Shown here in pieces: positions 23,530 to 24,860 of a stretch of DNA of 24,860 bases. Both the position numbers and the translations under genes were made by a program. The DNA is taken from NCBI GenBank assembly GCA_002407845.1, contig DHPK01000016.1, positions 23,675 to 48,534 of the forward strand. The letters run 5' to 3'. Below the pieces are notes generated by a model, which was not told where the DNA came from, made no database searches, and saw only the letters and a list, made by a program, of their open reading frames with translations. The DNA comes from Leptolinea sp. UBA5366. GTDB taxonomy: Bacteria > Chloroflexota > Anaerolineae > Anaerolineales > Anaerolineaceae. Numbering within the stretch: the stretch's first letter is position 1; each line of letters opens with the position of its first letter.

Positions 23530-24606
23530 TTAACCTCGATAAAGGTAAATGGGGTTCGAATAAATCCAGCCGCGCAGCTTGTTGCGAAAAGGCAGATAGC
23601 ATTCAACGCGATAGTAACCGGGTGCAGTGACAGTGATGGGTATTGATTGAATTTCATCCCACTGCTTGAGGACTTTCCCATTGCTGATCAACCGGCAAAG
23701 GCATTTTTGCGGGCAGCTGATCTGCAAAGTCGCACTTTTCCCAAGCAGCGCCTGAGATCCAGGCCAAACGATGCCGTCCTCAGTGCTGGCAGTAAATCGG
23801 AATCCTTTTGTTGAGGCGAGCGCATCGAGTCCAATGAAAAAATTCCCGTCCCGCAGGGCAGTCATAATTTGTACTTTATCCGACTCTGCATCCCCGTTCA
23901 AAGCAGCTGAAAGGAAAACGTGATTATTCAGCGAGCGGAACAGAAAATCATACTCAAATGCGACAACCTGATAAAAACCAATTTTCTTCATGAAGCGGTG
24001 TCCGTCCGAGCCAGCAAAAGCATGTACTTTTCGTCCAGAACAAAGCAGCTCATCCCACTTTTTCAATGCAGACTCATTCGCCCCTAACTGATTTTCTTTG
24101 GGACGAAAATAGTTTTGGAGTAATGAAATCAGATTGCGCGAATTATTCTTGAATTCACTCATGAAATTATAAATTTCGATTCCGGTGAAATCCTGAATTG
24201 CCCAATTGTGCCAGGAATAGGCTTCCATCTTTAAGATCGGAATACCATTTTCATAAGGATGAGCCAAAATAGTTATTCCCCGTTCGGCATTCATGGCATC
24301 GATGATTGCCTGCGTCTGGTCTGCCAGTCCAGCCATTTCCTTGGGCGGATTCAGCAGCAGTAAATGATTTCCGGGCTGCGCGCCGGGATTATGGATCTCT
24401 TCTCCAATCAAGAGGAGTATTTTTCTTCCGTCCCGATAATAATAGGCATCTTTGCCCTGCACATAGACGTTGTGATCGGTAATGACCACGCAGTCAATGC
24501 CGGCAGTCAGTCCTGCCTGAGCAATTTCGTGATAGCTGCCGGTGCCGTCCGACAGGGTAGAATGGTTGTGAATGTTGACTGTAATTTCTTCCATATTGCT
24601 ATTCAT
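23530..24606 (-). CDS. PHP-domain metal-dependent phosphoesterase-like protein
   Basis: A 358-residue protein with the PHP metal-site residues in order: IHNHSTLSDGTG (12-23), VITDHN (about 41-46), GEEIHNPG, ILAHPYENG and FAGSDGH. These are the His/Asp/Glu ligands of a trinuclear site, so it should be a hydrolase of phosphoesters, though the substrate is unknown. The last ~95 residues look all-beta and hydrophobic-alternating, possibly an Ig-like or carbohydrate-binding-type domain. No signal peptide is seen. ATG 24606 is used; Met5 is an alternative, and neither has a clear Shine-Dalgarno. It leads a run with the YbaK and DUF2085 genes. Confidence 0.85.
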   Translation of the reverse strand: MNSNMEEITVNIHNHSTLSDGTGSYHEIAQAGLTAGIDCVVITDHNVYVQGKDAYYYRDGRKILLLIGEEIHNPGAQPGNHLLLLNPPKEMAGLADQTQAIIDAMNAERGITILAHPYENGIPILKMEAYSWHNWAIQDFTGIEIYNFMSEFKNNSRNLISLLQNYFRPKENQLGANESALKKWDELLCSGRKVHAFAGSDGHRFMKKIGFYQVVAFEYDFLFRSLNNHVFLSAALNGDAESDKVQIMTALRDGNFFIGLDALASTKGFRFTASTEDGIVWPGSQALLGKSATLQISCPQKCLCRLISNGKVLKQWDEIQSIPITVTAPGYYRVECYLPFRNKLRGWIYSNPIYLYRG

Positions 24607-24621
24607 TAATCTATATTTTCG

Positions 24622-24629
24622 AGTATAAT
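24622..24629. promoter_or_regulatory. Overlapping divergent -10 elements between PHP gene and secG
   Basis: Plus strand TATAAT (24624-24629) lies 28 bases before the secG ATG; the same bases on the minus strand give TATACT (24627-24622), 15 bases before the PHP gene ATG. The -35 regions are weak on both sides, so only the -10 hexamers support this. Confidence 0.4.
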
Positions 24630-24657
24630 CTTATTGTTAAGTTTTTCGGAGGAATAA

Positions 24658-24860
24658 ATGGAGAAATTTTTAGACATTGCGCTTATTATATCTTCAATAG
24701 CAACCGTAGTCTGTGTAGTGTTACAGAATCGCGGCAGCGGACTGGGCAGCCTGGCTGGTGGTGAACCTGGAGCAATCTTTTCTGCCCGGCGGGGTATCGA
24801 GAAGATCTTATTTTATCTGACGATTGCTTTCAGTTCATTGTTGGTCGTGCTCGTCCTCAT
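24658..24860 (+). CDS. secG: Preprotein translocase subunit SecG, partial (3' end beyond window)
   Basis: The first 67 residues of SecG, the small two-helix subunit of the SecYEG export channel. Helix 1 (about 4-22) is followed by the conserved loop LQNRGSGLGSLAG and, after GAIFSARRG, by the start of helix 2 (FYLTIAFSSLLVVLVL). GGAGG lies 5 bases before the ATG. The C-terminal end of the gene is beyond the window. Confidence 0.93.
   Translation, partial: MEKFLDIALIISSIATVVCVVLQNRGSGLGSLAGGEPGAIFSARRGIEKILFYLTIAFSSLLVVLVL

Overview
The window (roughly 45-50% G+C by eye) reads as chromosomal DNA of an anaerobic bacterium, most likely a Chloroflexota member of the Anaerolineae type. This is an inference from gene content: a proline/threonine-linker lipoprotein transglycosylase, tandem DegV proteins, clostridial-type ferredoxins, DUF1461 and DUF2085 membrane proteins, and an unusual family-B polymerase cassette. 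No rRNA, tRNA, CRISPR array, transposase or phage gene was seen. Genes are tightly packed and no stretch over 300 bases lacks a gene; the longest gap is about 207 bases (16778-16984).

Layout: (1) 1-2050, minus strand: an NMT1/SsuA-type ABC importer (binding protein, permease, truncated ATPase). (2) 2141-5457, minus strand: a three-gene cassette of a RecA/Rad51-fold protein with a degenerate P-loop and a C-terminal clamp-binding-like peptide, a small helical protein, and a family-B DNA polymerase with a damaged exonuclease domain. It is driven by a near-consensus promoter with a LexA-box-like dyad in its spacer. This is the most interesting part of the window and looks like an SOS-type mutasome (a translesion cassette built on PolB). 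(3) 5495-7216: a Crp/Fnr regulator divergent from two ferredoxin-type genes. (4) 7243-10076, minus strand: three degV paralogues, two of them followed by their own terminator. (5) 10238-12480, minus strand: a DUF1461 membrane protein and a membrane-fused spermidine-synthase-like protein.

(6) 12582-16910, plus strand: nnr, tdk, hpt and a CCA/poly(A) nucleotidyltransferase, closed by a hairpin terminator; this is metabolite repair, nucleotide salvage and tRNA maturation. (7) 16985-19420, minus strand: a TPR-rich lipoprotein lytic transglycosylase. (8) 19507-22245, plus strand: a fused two-domain permease and ATPase of an Fe3+/thiamine-type importer, with no binding protein beside it. (9) 22242-24606, minus strand: a PHP-domain protein, a YbaK-type deacylase and a DUF2085 membrane protein. 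(10) 24658 onward, plus strand: the start of secG.

Several genes here lack a Shine-Dalgarno sequence and instead carry a -10-like hexamer exactly 6 nt before the ATG (polymerase cassette, transglycosylase, spermidine-synthase-like gene). Leaderless transcription therefore seems common in this genome. Start codons were chosen from ribosome binding sites, overlaps and family N-termini, and often differ from the longest reading frame.
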